64,000 nt of DNA from 67-14 sp035502775 (GCA_035502775.1 DATJUB010000029.1:1-64000); one strand, 5' to 3'; counted from the first letter of the stretch, positions 42,856 through 51,961 are shown. Translations and numbers: made by a program. The notes: generated by a model not told the origin, from the letters alone.

Positions 42856-42887
42856 CTACGACAAACGGGAACCGCGAAATTCGACAA
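42856..42887 (-). promoter_or_regulatory. Candidate ECF-sigma promoter of the DGPF-ECF42 operon
   Basis: On the minus strand TTGTCGA (42887-42881) and TTGTCGTAG (42864-42856) are separated by 16 bp, 48 bp before ATG 42808. A TGTCG-type -35 with a CGTA-type -10 fits an autoregulated ECF promoter; assignment to this sigma factor is inference. Confidence 0.45.
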
Positions 42888-42904
42888 TCGCCCCCGATTC
42901 GCCC

Positions 42905-43273
42905 CTACTGCGGGGCGTACCGGTTGTGAATCATCAGCGCGTTGCCGTCGGGATCACGGAAATGAGCCATGTGGCAGACGCCGCTGTCCATCGTGTCGGC
43001 GAAGAACTGCACGCCCTGAGCCTCGAGATCGCCGCGAGCGGCCGCGACGTCGTCGACGTGGAAGGCGATCGGCACGCTGTGCGGGGCGAATTCCTGGCCG
43101 AAGGCATCCGACTGCATGATGGCGATGGTCAGATCGCCGGCCTCGAACTCCATGGCGGGCATGTCGCCCCACTGCTTCGAGCGCTCCAGCCCGAGCACGT
43201 CACCGTAGAAGGCGGCGGACTTCTCAAAGTCCTGGGTGGGCACCGTGATGAAATCGACTCCGGAAATGTTCAT
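42905..43273 (-). CDS. VOC-family protein (glyoxalase fold)
   Basis: A 122-residue single VOC protein: VDFITVPTQDFEKSAAFYGD, VLGLERSKQWGDMPAMEFEA, PIAFHVDDVAAARGDLEAQG and the end HFRDPDGNALMIHNRY. GGAGTGAC precedes ATG 43273. It diverges from an AraC regulator 69 bp away, its likely controller. The substrate is unknown. Confidence 0.9.
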   Translation of the reverse strand: MNISGVDFITVPTQDFEKSAAFYGDVLGLERSKQWGDMPAMEFEAGDLTIAIMQSDAFGQEFAPHSVPIAFHVDDVAAARGDLEAQGVQFFADTMDSGVCHMAHFRDPDGNALMIHNRYAPQ

Positions 43274-43341
43274 GTCACTCCTCTGGATCGTTTGCGAATG
43301 GGACCCCAGCCCAGTGCGAGAATACCGAACGTGAGGAAGGC

Positions 43342-44103
43342 TTGAGTGAATCCGGGTCCGTGATCCCGCCTTGGAGCGGCAGCCTCGGGCTGGCCACCGG
43401 GATGGTCGTCTATATGGGTCCGGGCGGACGGGCGGCGTTTCACGGTCATCACGCGATCCAGCTGATCCGCTCGTTCGACTCGCCCTTCTCGCTGACCATC
43501 GGCGGCGAAACCGTCGAGTCCCATGCGGCGCTGATCCCGAGTGGCGTTCGCCACGGGTTCGATACCGAATCCCGGCGCCTGTTCCTTGCCCTGATCGAGC
43601 CTCTCGGTCCGCGCGGCGGGCAAATCGAGGCGATCGCCCGGGACCCCGCCGCGCTGGAGCCCGAAACGCTGGCCGGTATCGAGCCGCTCGAGGGCGAACC
43701 TGGTGTCGCTCTCGGCGGGAGGCTGTTGGAGCGAATCGTCCCGCGGAAGGCCACCCCGGCCCGCCTGTCTGAGCACGTGCTCGCCGCGCTCACCCATCTC
43801 GAGCGCAACCTCGCCGGAAGGCCGACACTGTCCGGCGCCGCGAAGGAAGCGAACATCTCGCCGTCGCGGTTGACTCATCTCTTCACCGAACAGGTGGGCA
43901 TTCCGTTCAGGAGCTACGTTCTCTGGCTGCGCCTGCGCACGGTGGCCGAACGGGTCGCGGAAGGATCCAACCTGACCGATGCGGCCCACTCCGCCGGTTT
44001 CAGCGACTCGTCGCATCTCAGCAGGGTGTTCAGGGACAACTTCGGCCTGGCACCGTCGGCACTCCTCCGCATGAAGGTGGACGGCGGAGGCTGGCCCACC
44101 TGA
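43342..44103 (+). CDS. AraC-family regulator with N-terminal cupin domain
   Basis: A 253-residue regulator. The cupin-like sensor covers about 15-100 (GGRAAFHGHHAIQLIRS; HAALIPSGVRHGFDTESRR). The AraC DNA-binding domain covers about 150-245 (LSGAAKEANISPSRLTHLFT; LTDAAHSAGFSDSSHLSRVF). The start is TTG 43342 with GAGGAAGG upstream; no ATG or GTG fits. It is divergent from the VOC gene. Confidence 0.9.
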   Translation: MSESGSVIPPWSGSLGLATGMVVYMGPGGRAAFHGHHAIQLIRSFDSPFSLTIGGETVESHAALIPSGVRHGFDTESRRLFLALIEPLGPRGGQIEAIARDPAALEPETLAGIEPLEGEPGVALGGRLLERIVPRKATPARLSEHVLAALTHLERNLAGRPTLSGAAKEANISPSRLTHLFTEQVGIPFRSYVLWLRLRTVAERVAEGSNLTDAAHSAGFSDSSHLSRVFRDNFGLAPSALLRMKVDGGGWPT

Positions 44104-44169
44104 ATCACTGCAGGTCCAGTCAGCCGAAACGTTCAAGTACCCGGCGCCGAACCGCCCTACCTTGGTTCC

Positions 44170-44943
44170 ATGGCGACCACCTACCTGAACAGCACCCCGA
44201 TACTGAACTTCGAACATCCCTCGCTGCGGACGCTCATCCGCGATCGCGGCTGGCAGAGGCTGCCGGAAAAGGAACGAATCGGCGCGATCTACGACTTCGT
44301 CAGGGACGAGATCGCTTTCGGCTACAACGTCTCCGACGAGATCCCGGCCTCCAGCGTCCTCGCCGACGGATACGCCCAGTGCAACACCAAGACCACGCTG
44401 CTCATGGCCCTGCTCCGCGCCACGGGCATCCCCTGCCGGTTCCACGGAGCCACCATCCACAAGCGCCTCCAGAAAGGAGTGGTCGACGGCTTCTTCTACC
44501 GGGTGGCGCCGGAAGACATCCTCCACAGCTGGACCGAGGTCGAGTTCGACGGCCGCTGGGTCGGACTCGAGGGAGTGATCCTGGATGCCCGCTATCTGGA
44601 TGGCCTGCGTTCCGGTGTCGCCGGCGGGGGCGGATCCTTCCTCGGATACGGCGCCGGGACCGAGGACATCGTTGATCCGCCGATCGAGTGGAAAGGCACC
44701 GACACCGAGATCCAGGCGACCGGGGTCAACAACGACTTCGGCGTCTTCGACGATCCGGATGAGTTCTACCGCCGCCGCGGCACCAATCTCACCGGCCTGC
44801 GCGGACTGCTGTTCCGACTCGTGATCCGGCGGATCATGAACCGGAAGGTGGAATCGATCCGCGGATGCGCCGCCGTCTCCGATCGCCGCGCGGTGCGAGG
44901 GCTAGGATCGGGCGATGCCCTTTCGCCTCCTTCGCTCCGCTGA
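44170..44943 (+). CDS. Transglutaminase-like cysteine protease superfamily protein
   Basis: A 257-residue protein with YAQCNTKTTLLMALLRATGI (nucleophile Cys71), LHSWTEVEFDGRWVGLE (His119) and a nearby acidic residue, the core of the transglutaminase-like fold. No signal peptide. The last 27 residues (after MNRKVESIR) look unlike the family and run 29 bp into the cupin gene, so the natural stop may have been lost. Substrate unknown. Confidence 0.85.
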   Translation: MATTYLNSTPILNFEHPSLRTLIRDRGWQRLPEKERIGAIYDFVRDEIAFGYNVSDEIPASSVLADGYAQCNTKTTLLMALLRATGIPCRFHGATIHKRLQKGVVDGFFYRVAPEDILHSWTEVEFDGRWVGLEGVILDARYLDGLRSGVAGGGGSFLGYGAGTEDIVDPPIEWKGTDTEIQATGVNNDFGVFDDPDEFYRRRGTNLTGLRGLLFRLVIRRIMNRKVESIRGCAAVSDRRAVRGLGSGDALSPPSLR

Positions 44944-45343
44944 CTGCTTCTGGCGCCGCTCGAACCAGATGGGCGTGCTCAACACGGATCTGGCGAAGCA
45001 GCTGGCTGCCGACTCGTTCGGCGCGCGGCTCTGGCGGATCGAGCCCGGCCGGGCCTCGACCCGTCATCGGCACCGGCAGACCACCGAGCTGTATCTGCTG
45101 CTGGAAGGCACGGGCAAGCTGCGGGTCGACGGCGAGCTGCTTGAGCTGGCACCCATGGACTCGGTCCTGGTCGAGCCGGGATCGCTGCGACAGCCGTTCA
45201 ACGACACCGACGCCGACCAGCTCTGGCTGATCTTCGGTGCGCCGCCGGAACTCGCGAACACGGTCGAGATGAATCCCGAAGATCTGGCCTGGCTCTATCC
45301 CGATGGCCCGAAGGCGCTGCCGCCCGAACTCGAGGGCCATTAG
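44915..45343 (+). CDS. Small cupin protein
   Basis: A 142-residue cupin: STRHRHRQTTELYLLLEGTG with the HxH...E metal motif, then LAPMDSVLVEPGSLRQPFND. ATG 44915 has AGGA upstream but overlaps the previous gene by 29 bp; ATG 44969 (MGVLNTDLAK) is an alternative without a ribosome site. It may bind a metal and a small acid; no specific role is readable. Confidence 0.85.
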   Translation: MPFRLLRSADCFWRRSNQMGVLNTDLAKQLAADSFGARLWRIEPGRASTRHRHRQTTELYLLLEGTGKLRVDGELLELAPMDSVLVEPGSLRQPFNDTDADQLWLIFGAPPELANTVEMNPEDLAWLYPDGPKALPPELEGH

Positions 45344-45385
45344 ACCGCCGGACAATTCGGGGCATCCCCCACTACCCTCCCGCTC

Positions 45386-46285
45386 ATGTCCGCGAGCACC
45401 CCCATCAGTCTGCGCGACGTGCGCAAGTCATTCGGCCCGATCACGGCGGTCGACGGACTGGATCTGGAAGTTCCGGCCGGCATCTGCCTCGGGCTCCTGG
45501 GCCCCAACGGAGCCGGCAAATCGACCACGATGCGGCTGCTCACCGGTCAGGCGATCGCCGACTCGGGACACCTCTCGGTGCTCGGCCACGTCCTCCCCGG
45601 CGAATCGAAGATGGCCCGGGCGCGGATGGGTGTCGTTCCCCAGCTCGACAATCTCGACGTCGACGTCACCGTCGAGCAGAACCTCGCCGTTTCCGCCCGT
45701 CTCTACCGGGTGAAGGAAGTTCCGGCGGCGGTCGATCGCGCGCTGGAGCTCGCCCGCCTGACCGATCGCAAGAAGGACGCGGTGGACGAACTATCGGGCG
45801 GCATGCGCCGCCGCCTGCTGCTGGCCCGGGGGCTGGTCCACGAACCCGACCTGGTTCTGCTCGACGAACCGACCGTCGGCCTGGATCCGCAGATCCGGAC
45901 CCAGATGTGGACCCTGATCGACGATCTCAGAACCCGCGGAGCCACGATCCTGATGTCGACCCACTACATCGAAGAGGCCGAAAGGCTGGCCGACGAGGTC
46001 GCGATCATGGCCTCCGGCAAGATCATCGACCGGGGCCGGCCCGGCGAGCTGATCGCCAAGCATGCCGGCGCCGAGACCGCCGAGGTGTACGGCCCGCCGG
46101 ACCGTCTGGCCCAGGTCCGCGCCGCGGCCGAAGCCGAAGGGCTGCGCGTCCGTCCCGCCGGACCGGCGGTCGCGATCGTCGGTGCCCACCGGGAGAACAG
46201 CGCCTCGGTTCCGGAGGACGCGATCTGGAGGGCGGCGAGCCTCGAGGACGTGTTCGTGCTGCTCACCGGAGAAGAAGCCGAATGA
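45386..46285 (+). CDS. ABC exporter ATPase, NodI/DrrA-like
   Basis: A 299-residue ATPase. Walker A GPNGAGKST (about 39-47), Q-loop VVPQLDNLD, signature ELSGGMRRR, Walker B LVLLDEPTVGLDP and STHYIEEAERLADE. It groups with ATPases of NodIJ/DrrAB-type exporters. The permease gene overlaps its stop by 4 bp. No ligand can be inferred. Confidence 0.93.
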   Translation: MSASTPISLRDVRKSFGPITAVDGLDLEVPAGICLGLLGPNGAGKSTTMRLLTGQAIADSGHLSVLGHVLPGESKMARARMGVVPQLDNLDVDVTVEQNLAVSARLYRVKEVPAAVDRALELARLTDRKKDAVDELSGGMRRRLLLARGLVHEPDLVLLDEPTVGLDPQIRTQMWTLIDDLRTRGATILMSTHYIEEAERLADEVAIMASGKIIDRGRPGELIAKHAGAETAEVYGPPDRLAQVRAAAEAEGLRVRPAGPAVAIVGAHRENSASVPEDAIWRAASLEDVFVLLTGEEAE

Positions 46286-47070
46286 GCGGGCGGCCGGAGC
46301 GGATGCGCCGCCTGGAGCCGGCGGCTATCGCCGGGGTGATGAGCCGGGAGATCGCCAACTTCCGCACCTTCTGGAAGGCGACGACCTTCTCGAGCGTGCT
46401 CGAACCGACGATCTACCTGCTCGCCTTCGGACTCGGACTCGGATCGACCATCGTCGCCAACGTCGACGGTGTCGACTACATCGAGTTCGTCGGCACCGGC
46501 ATGGTCGCGACCGCGGTCATCTTCGCCAGCGCCCTGCCGGCGATGTTCGGCACGTTCGTCAAACACCGGTTCCAGCGGACCTACGACGCGATTCTCGCCG
46601 CGCCGGTCGATGTCGAGGAACTGGTCACCGCCGAGATGCTCTGGCTCTCTCTGCGGGCCGGCTTCTTCGGGTGCTTTCCGCTCATCGTCTGCTTCTTCTT
46701 CGGTCTCGATCCGGCCTGGGGCATGCTGCTCGTGCCCTTCTTCGGGTTCGTCACCGCGCTCGGGTTCTCGGCGTTCGGGATCGCGGTCGCGGGCACCGTC
46801 TCGAAGATCGACCAGTTCAACTACGTCACCACCACCGTGATCACCCCGCTCTTCCTGGTCGCGGGCACCTTCTTCCCGATCAACCAGCTGCCGGAGGGCT
46901 TCCAGATCGCGGCCCAGTTCAATCCGCTCTACCAGCTGGTGGAACTGGTCCGGGGAGCCGCCTTCGGTTTCGAGGCGGTCGACATCCTCAGGGTGCTCGG
47001 CCTGATGCTCTTCTCGCTGGTCATGTGGCGCATCGCCGTGCGCCAGCTGACCAAGCGCCTGATCGACTGA
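46282..47070 (+). CDS. ABC-2 type permease, NodJ-like
   Basis: A 262-residue membrane protein with six hydrophobic segments. REIANFRTFWKATTFSSVLE precedes TM1 (IYLLAFGLGLGSTIV). FPLIVCFFFGLDPAWGMLLV and TPLFLVAGTFFPINQLPEGF are typical of the NodJ branch. ATG 46282 overlaps the ATPase stop (ATGA), forming a two-gene exporter. Confidence 0.93.
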   Translation: MSGRPERMRRLEPAAIAGVMSREIANFRTFWKATTFSSVLEPTIYLLAFGLGLGSTIVANVDGVDYIEFVGTGMVATAVIFASALPAMFGTFVKHRFQRTYDAILAAPVDVEELVTAEMLWLSLRAGFFGCFPLIVCFFFGLDPAWGMLLVPFFGFVTALGFSAFGIAVAGTVSKIDQFNYVTTTVITPLFLVAGTFFPINQLPEGFQIAAQFNPLYQLVELVRGAAFGFEAVDILRVLGLMLFSLVMWRIAVRQLTKRLID

Positions 47071-47104
47071 CCCCGGACTCCCCGACCAACTACCCTGAGG
47101 GGTC

Positions 47105-48712
47105 GTGGAAGCATCAACCCCAGCCCCCGCCAAGCTCACCGCCACCCAGGGAGAGATCGTCGATGAGGCCGGCCGTCGCCGGACCTTCGCGATCATCTCG
47201 CACCCGGACGCCGGCAAGACGACCCTGACCGAGAAGCTGCTGCTCTACGGAAACGCGGTCAACGAAGCGGGCTCGGTCGAGGGCCGCCAGAAGCGCAAGG
47301 CGACGACCTCGGACTGGATGGACCTGGAGAAGCGGCGCGGCATCTCGGTCTCGTCGACGGTGCTGCGGTTCGAGCACGACGGCAAGGTGATCAACCTGCT
47401 CGACACCCCCGGCCACAGCGACTTCAGCGAAGACACGCTGCGGGTGATGTCGGCGGTCGACAGCGCGGTCATCCTGATCGATGCCGCCAAGGGCATCGAG
47501 AGCCAGACCCTGCGCCTGTTCGAGGTCGCCCGCAGTCGCGGAATCCCGCTGATCACCTTCATCAACAAGTGTGACCGTCCCGGTATCGAGCCGCTCGAGC
47601 TGCTCGACCACATCGAGACCACGCTCGACCTGCTGCCGACCGCCCGCACCTGGCCGGTAGGCGATCCCGGAAACCTGCTCGGCATCGTCGATCGCGCCGG
47701 CCAGAACTTCCACCGCTTCGAGCGCGTGACCGGAGGCTCGACCGCGGCCGTCGAGACGATCGAAGAGCTCGATTCGGCGATGAAGGAAGGCGTGCCCGCC
47801 TGGACGACCGCGATCGACGAGCTCTCGCTGCTCGATGCCGCCGGTCACGAGTTCGATCCCGGCTCGGTCGCCGAGGGGATCTCGACACCGATCTACTTCG
47901 GCTCGGCCCTGACCAACTTCGGGGTCGAACTGCTGCTGAACGCGATCATCGAGCTCGCTCCCGCACCGTATCCGCGGACCGATGTGAACGGCGACGATCG
48001 TGCCCTCGACGACGATTTCTCCGGGCTGATCTTCAAGGTCCAGGCCAACATGGACCCGCGCCACCGGGACCGGAACGCGTTCGTGAGGATCTGTTCCGGC
48101 AGGTTCATACGTGGTATGAAGGTGATCAACACCCGCACCGGCAAGCCCCTCACCATGAACTACGCCTCGGGCACCTTCGGCCGGCAGCGTGAGACTCTGG
48201 AGGTCGCCTATCCCGGAGACATCGTCGGTGTGGTCAATGCGGCGGACCTCCAGGTGGGCGACACGATCCACCAGGGATCCGAGGTGCGATTCCCGCCCCT
48301 GCCGACCCTCGCGCCCGAGCACTTCATCAGGGTGAGAAACGCCGACGCACAGCGTCACAAGCAGTTCAACCGGGCTCTGGAGCAGCTGGCCGAGGAGGGT
48401 GTGATCCACGTCCTGACCCAGGACGGCGGACGCGATCCGATGCCGATCTTCGGCGGGGTCGGCCGGCTTCAGTTCGAAGTCGCGATCGAACGCATGGAGA
48501 CCGAGTTCGGCGTCAAGGTCAAGACCGACGAGACCGAGTGGAAGGTCGCCCGCCGAACCGACGAGGCCAGCGCCGAGGAGATCCGCAAGGGCAGCCTGGC
48601 CGAGATCAGGACCCGCAGCGACGGCGTGCTCTTCGCCCTGTTCAAGGGCCAGTTCCAGCTGGACCGGCTGATCCAGAACAAGCCGGACCTGACCCTGGAG
48701 CACATGGTCTAG
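47105..48712 (+). CDS. prfC: Peptide chain release factor 3
   Basis: A 535-residue translational GTPase that recycles RF1/RF2. G1 is SHPDAGKTTL (about 34-43), G2 region RRGISVSSTVL, G3 DTPGHSDFSED, G4 INKCDRPG. The following domains contain FVRICSGRFIRGMKV and FGGVGRLQFEVAIERMETEF, characteristic of RF3. GTG 47105 follows GAGGGG. It lies 34 bp after the exporter genes, probably by coincidence of position. Confidence 0.97.
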   Translation: MEASTPAPAKLTATQGEIVDEAGRRRTFAIISHPDAGKTTLTEKLLLYGNAVNEAGSVEGRQKRKATTSDWMDLEKRRGISVSSTVLRFEHDGKVINLLDTPGHSDFSEDTLRVMSAVDSAVILIDAAKGIESQTLRLFEVARSRGIPLITFINKCDRPGIEPLELLDHIETTLDLLPTARTWPVGDPGNLLGIVDRAGQNFHRFERVTGGSTAAVETIEELDSAMKEGVPAWTTAIDELSLLDAAGHEFDPGSVAEGISTPIYFGSALTNFGVELLLNAIIELAPAPYPRTDVNGDDRALDDDFSGLIFKVQANMDPRHRDRNAFVRICSGRFIRGMKVINTRTGKPLTMNYASGTFGRQRETLEVAYPGDIVGVVNAADLQVGDTIHQGSEVRFPPLPTLAPEHFIRVRNADAQRHKQFNRALEQLAEEGVIHVLTQDGGRDPMPIFGGVGRLQFEVAIERMETEFGVKVKTDETEWKVARRTDEASAEEIRKGSLAEIRTRSDGVLFALFKGQFQLDRLIQNKPDLTLEHMV

Positions 48713-49068
48713 GGCCAGCGGCCATCCTTCTTGGCCAGGTCGATCTGCGCCTGACCGGCCGGCCGCATCTGACCACTCTCGATCAGCGCCTCGACCCGGG
48801 CGACGTTGCTCTTCGACCAGGGGCTCTTGGCGCGCCGCGGCGTGAAGGTCATCAGGTAGAGGTCGTCGTCGAAGCGCCTGGTGAGGCTGTCGATCCAGCC
48901 GAAGCAGAGCCCGGCATTGACGGCCTCCTCGTAGCTCGGCGCCGGCACGCGGGAGCTCTTCTTGGCGATCTTCAGCCAGATGCCCGGGCTCCGGTCATGG
49001 TTCGCCTCGAACCATTCGCGCAGTGCCTCGGCTGATTCGAAGTGCAGGACCTCCTTCTCGTCGCTCAT
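48709..49068 (-). CDS. YdeI-type protein truncated at the C-terminus
   Basis: A 119-residue protein with LHFESAEALREWFEANHDRS, NAGLCFGWIDSLTRRFDDDL and FTPRRAKSPWSKSNVARVEA, clear YdeI/OmpD-associated family motifs. The usual family has about 190-200 residues with a helical OmdA-type domain; here the protein stops right after DLAKKDGRWP. The stop shares the CTAG palindrome with the convergent prfC stop (48709-48712). The truncation is visible; whether the protein still works is unknown. Confidence 0.85.
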   Translation of the reverse strand: MSDEKEVLHFESAEALREWFEANHDRSPGIWLKIAKKSSRVPAPSYEEAVNAGLCFGWIDSLTRRFDDDLYLMTFTPRRAKSPWSKSNVARVEALIESGQMRPAGQAQIDLAKKDGRWP

Positions 49069-49100
49069 TGCGGCACCCTATCCAGTGCGACAATGCTCCG

Positions 49101-49745
49101 ATGAGCACCGGATCCCTCAAGCACCCATTGTTCGCCCGCTTCTACACCCGGCTCAGTGCCGTGATGGAACCCGAGATCGGTGAGTACAGATCTGAGCTCA
49201 CCGAGGGCCTGGCCGGCCGGGTCCTCGAGGTCGGGGCCGGAAACGGCATGAACTTCTCGCACTACGGCGGTGGTGTCGACGAGGTCGTGGCGATTGAGCC
49301 CGAGCCCTATCTTCGCGAGCGGGCGATCGAGGCCGCCGAGGCGGCCACTCCCCGGATCTCGGTCATCGAGGCGAGCGCCACCGCGCTGCCCTTCGATGAC
49401 GACAGTTTCGACACGGTCGTGTTCTGTCTGGTGCTGTGCTCGATCGACGATCCCGCGAAGGCACTGTCCGAGGCTCGTCGGGTCCTGAAACCGGGCGGCT
49501 CGATGCGCTTTCTGGAGCATGTGCGCTCCTCGAAGCCGGCCAAGGCCCGGTTTCAGTCATTTCTCGACAGGAGTGGGATCTGGCCGCGTATGGCGGGTGG
49601 CTGCACCTGCAGCCGGGACACGGTCGCCGCGATCAGGTCGGCCGGATTCGAGATCACCGATCTGAAGGGCATGCCGATCGGTCCGCGGTGGAGCCACACG
49701 AATCCCCACGTCGCGGGCCGGGCCGAATCACCGTACGGTGTATAA
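49101..49745 (+). CDS. Class I SAM-dependent methyltransferase
   Basis: A 214-residue methyltransferase. Motif I VLEVGAGNGMNFSHY, acidic loop AIEPEPYLRERA, motif II FDTVVFCLVLCSIDDPAKAL, RRVLKPGGSMRFLEHVRSS and the Cys-containing MAGGCTCSRDT resemble the UbiE/METTL7-like group. The substrate may be a lipid or thiol (inference). ATG 49101 is 32 bp from the divergent YdeI gene. The promoter repeat at 49742 overlaps its stop. Confidence 0.9.
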   Translation: MSTGSLKHPLFARFYTRLSAVMEPEIGEYRSELTEGLAGRVLEVGAGNGMNFSHYGGGVDEVVAIEPEPYLRERAIEAAEAATPRISVIEASATALPFDDDSFDTVVFCLVLCSIDDPAKALSEARRVLKPGGSMRFLEHVRSSKPAKARFQSFLDRSGIWPRMAGGCTCSRDTVAAIRSAGFEITDLKGMPIGPRWSHTNPHVAGRAESPYGV

Positions 49746-49792
49746 GAAAACTCTCATATTTTTCGTAAACATATAGGTCTTTCTATATGCTA
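49742..49792 (+). repeat. AT-rich promoter-like repeat, copy A
   Basis: A 51-bp AT-rich element starting ATAAGAAAACTCTCA and ending TATATGCTA, aligned without gaps to copy B at 51962-52012 (42 of 51 identical). It lies 54 bp upstream of the exported 674-residue protein and probably holds its promoter, with TATGCTA as a -10-like element. Confidence 0.75.
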
Positions 49793-49846
49793 GAAACCGT
49801 CCAGGGGTAGCTGACATCCTCATGCGTGAGGAAGAAGGAGAAGCTC

Positions 49847-51871
49847 ATGGATACGTTCGCAGGACGTTATTTCGGAACCGCCCTAAAGCTCGTGGCACCG
49901 GCGGCTCTGCTTTTTGTCTCGCTTTTCGCTTGGACGGGGTCGGCTGAGGCCGGCTGGTCCTCACCGCCGACACAGCTGAGCGCGGCCGCCGGCGCCGGCG
50001 CCGAGGCACCATCGGCGGCCGTTGACAACGCCGGCAATTCGGCCTACACCTGGCTCGCCGGAGGCGGCGATGTGCCGGTCATGTTCAACCAGATCGCCGC
50101 GGGCGCCGAACCGGTCGCCGGTACCGCCATCGAATTGACCGATCCCGGCAGCACCGGGGACTCACCCGACATCGCGATGAGTACCGACGGCAAGGGGATC
50201 GTCGCCTGGATCGCTGATGACGGAGACGTTCTCGGCTCCCGGTTCGAAGCCGGAGAGACGCCATCCGATCCCATTGTGATCGCGTCGCGTGCCGGTTGGA
50301 CCGCCGCCGTCCCTCAGGTTTCGATCGCGGCCGATGGGGATGCGTTCGTGACATTCACCTACACGACCGAGGTACCGGCTCCGGCCAGCGTCGTGTCCGG
50401 GGTGCACATCCCGGCGGGCGGGCCGCCCGGCGCGATCGTCGATCTTTCCACGCCGGCGATGAGTTCCTCGGAACCTGGCGTTGACGTGGACGGCGACGGC
50501 CGGTTTCATCTCGTCTGGACTGAGGACGACGCCGGTGTCGGCGCGATCAGGGGCAGGACGATAGCCGATGGCGGGACCCTCGGCGATTCCTTTGCGATCT
50601 CCGAAGACACGGGGTCAGCGAGCAGTCCAACAATCGCGACCAACAGTGACGGAGCTTCAATCGTCGCCTTCAGTCAAGCCGGAGCTCCGACCGGAGCGCT
50701 GAAGACCGTCCGTGTGGCGGCCGATGACACGGTGGCCAACGCCCAGGTCTTCGTTTCGGCGGCGGTGACCGCGCTGCCGACTGTCGGGATAGCCGATGAC
50801 GGCTCGGCCATAGCCGCGGGATTCGTGGTCGGACTCCCCGGCGGACTCGGAGTCTACGCTTCGAAGATCCCGGCGAACGGAAGTCCGACCACTCCAGAGC
50901 TGGTGTCGACCGGTGGAGTCCCCGGGGGCTGGAAGGTCGGAGTCGATGCCCGGGGCAACTCGGTGATCTCGCTCTATGGTCCGATCGAAGCCGGTGGCTC
51001 TTTCCTTCAGACCGCCATATACACACCGGCGGGTGCTGATTTCGGTGAGTTGGTCGTCCTCGACCCCAATGACTCAGCCACAGCGTACGGATTCGACATG
51101 AGCCGCTCCGGGCAGGCCGTGGTCGGCTGGAACGGATTCGGCGACGGTGAACCGGGCAGCTATGAAGGCATGATGGCCGCCCGTTTCGCGGCCGAAGCGG
51201 ATGTATCTCCGGGCACACTGGAGTTCGGCTCGATGGACGTCGGCCGATCATCCACCAAGCTGGTGAATGTCACCAACTCCGGAGGATCCCCGCTCAGGAT
51301 CTCCTCGGTGGGGGCATCCGGACCGGCCTCGGGTGACTACGCCGTCACGGCGACACCCTGTACTGACGCGGCTGTGCCGGTGGGAGCCACCTGCTCGATC
51401 GAGGTCACGTTCACTCCGAGTGCGCCCGGTGTTCGCGCTGGCACGCTGACGCTGTCTTCGGACTCGACCTCGGCGGTTGACCCGATCGTTCTGTCCGGTT
51501 CGGGGAATCAGCCGATCCCGCCTCCGACGCCGCGCGCGAAGGTGAAGATCTCGAAGGTGAGCCCCAGGACCTTTAAGGCCAGGCGGGGGACGTCGAGAGT
51601 CATCAAGGTCAGGGTGACCAACACGGGCGACGCCACCGCCACGGGGGTCAAGGTGTGTCCGCGGCTCAGCCCGTCGGCCATGAAGAAGCTCAGAGTCGGC
51701 AAATGTGCCGGTCTCGCCCGGGTGGCTGGGGGCTCTTCGAAGACCGCTTCGGTCAGAGTCACCGTCAAGAGGTCCGAACGGGTCAAAGGCAAGACCGGGG
51801 TCAAGGTCAGGCTGATGTCCCGCAACGGCGGAGGCGGGACGGAACGGGTCTTCGTGAACATCCCCAGATAG
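49847..51871 (+). CDS. Exported choice-of-anchor-type surface protein
   Basis: A 674-residue exported protein. ATG 49847, six bases after AAGGAG, gives a signal region ending near SAEAGWSS. About residues 45-440 look like repeated beta-propeller-like blades (VPQVSIAADGDAFVTFTY; DVDGDGRFHLVWTED; VGVDARGNSVISLYG). A choice-of-anchor D/HYDIN-like domain follows (LEFGSMDVGRSSTKLVNVTN; ATCSIEVTFTPSAPG) and then a basic beta-domain (KVSPRTFKARRGTSRVIKV). Probably a wall-associated structural or binding protein. Promoter and terminator have paralogous copies just downstream. Confidence 0.8.
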   Translation: MDTFAGRYFGTALKLVAPAALLFVSLFAWTGSAEAGWSSPPTQLSAAAGAGAEAPSAAVDNAGNSAYTWLAGGGDVPVMFNQIAAGAEPVAGTAIELTDPGSTGDSPDIAMSTDGKGIVAWIADDGDVLGSRFEAGETPSDPIVIASRAGWTAAVPQVSIAADGDAFVTFTYTTEVPAPASVVSGVHIPAGGPPGAIVDLSTPAMSSSEPGVDVDGDGRFHLVWTEDDAGVGAIRGRTIADGGTLGDSFAISEDTGSASSPTIATNSDGASIVAFSQAGAPTGALKTVRVAADDTVANAQVFVSAAVTALPTVGIADDGSAIAAGFVVGLPGGLGVYASKIPANGSPTTPELVSTGGVPGGWKVGVDARGNSVISLYGPIEAGGSFLQTAIYTPAGADFGELVVLDPNDSATAYGFDMSRSGQAVVGWNGFGDGEPGSYEGMMAARFAAEADVSPGTLEFGSMDVGRSSTKLVNVTNSGGSPLRISSVGASGPASGDYAVTATPCTDAAVPVGATCSIEVTFTPSAPGVRAGTLTLSSDSTSAVDPIVLSGSGNQPIPPPTPRAKVKISKVSPRTFKARRGTSRVIKVRVTNTGDATATGVKVCPRLSPSAMKKLRVGKCAGLARVAGGSSKTASVRVTVKRSERVKGKTGVKVRLMSRNGGGGTERVFVNIPR

Positions 51872-51898
51872 TTCATCTCACCCACCTCAGACCGGTAG

Positions 51899-51931
51899 TT
51901 CCGGTGGACTCGCACTCCGCGTCCACCGGAA
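51899..51931 (+). terminator. Terminator of the exported protein gene
   Basis: A perfect 11-bp stem, TTCCGGTGGAC (51899-51909) with GTCCACCGGAA (51921-51931), loop CTCGCACTCCGC-like of 11 bases. It resembles the hairpin at 52149-52188 with compensated base-pair changes. Confidence 0.8.
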
Positions 51932-51961
51932 CCGCCAGTCGCCAAGGGCCGCATCAAGAAA

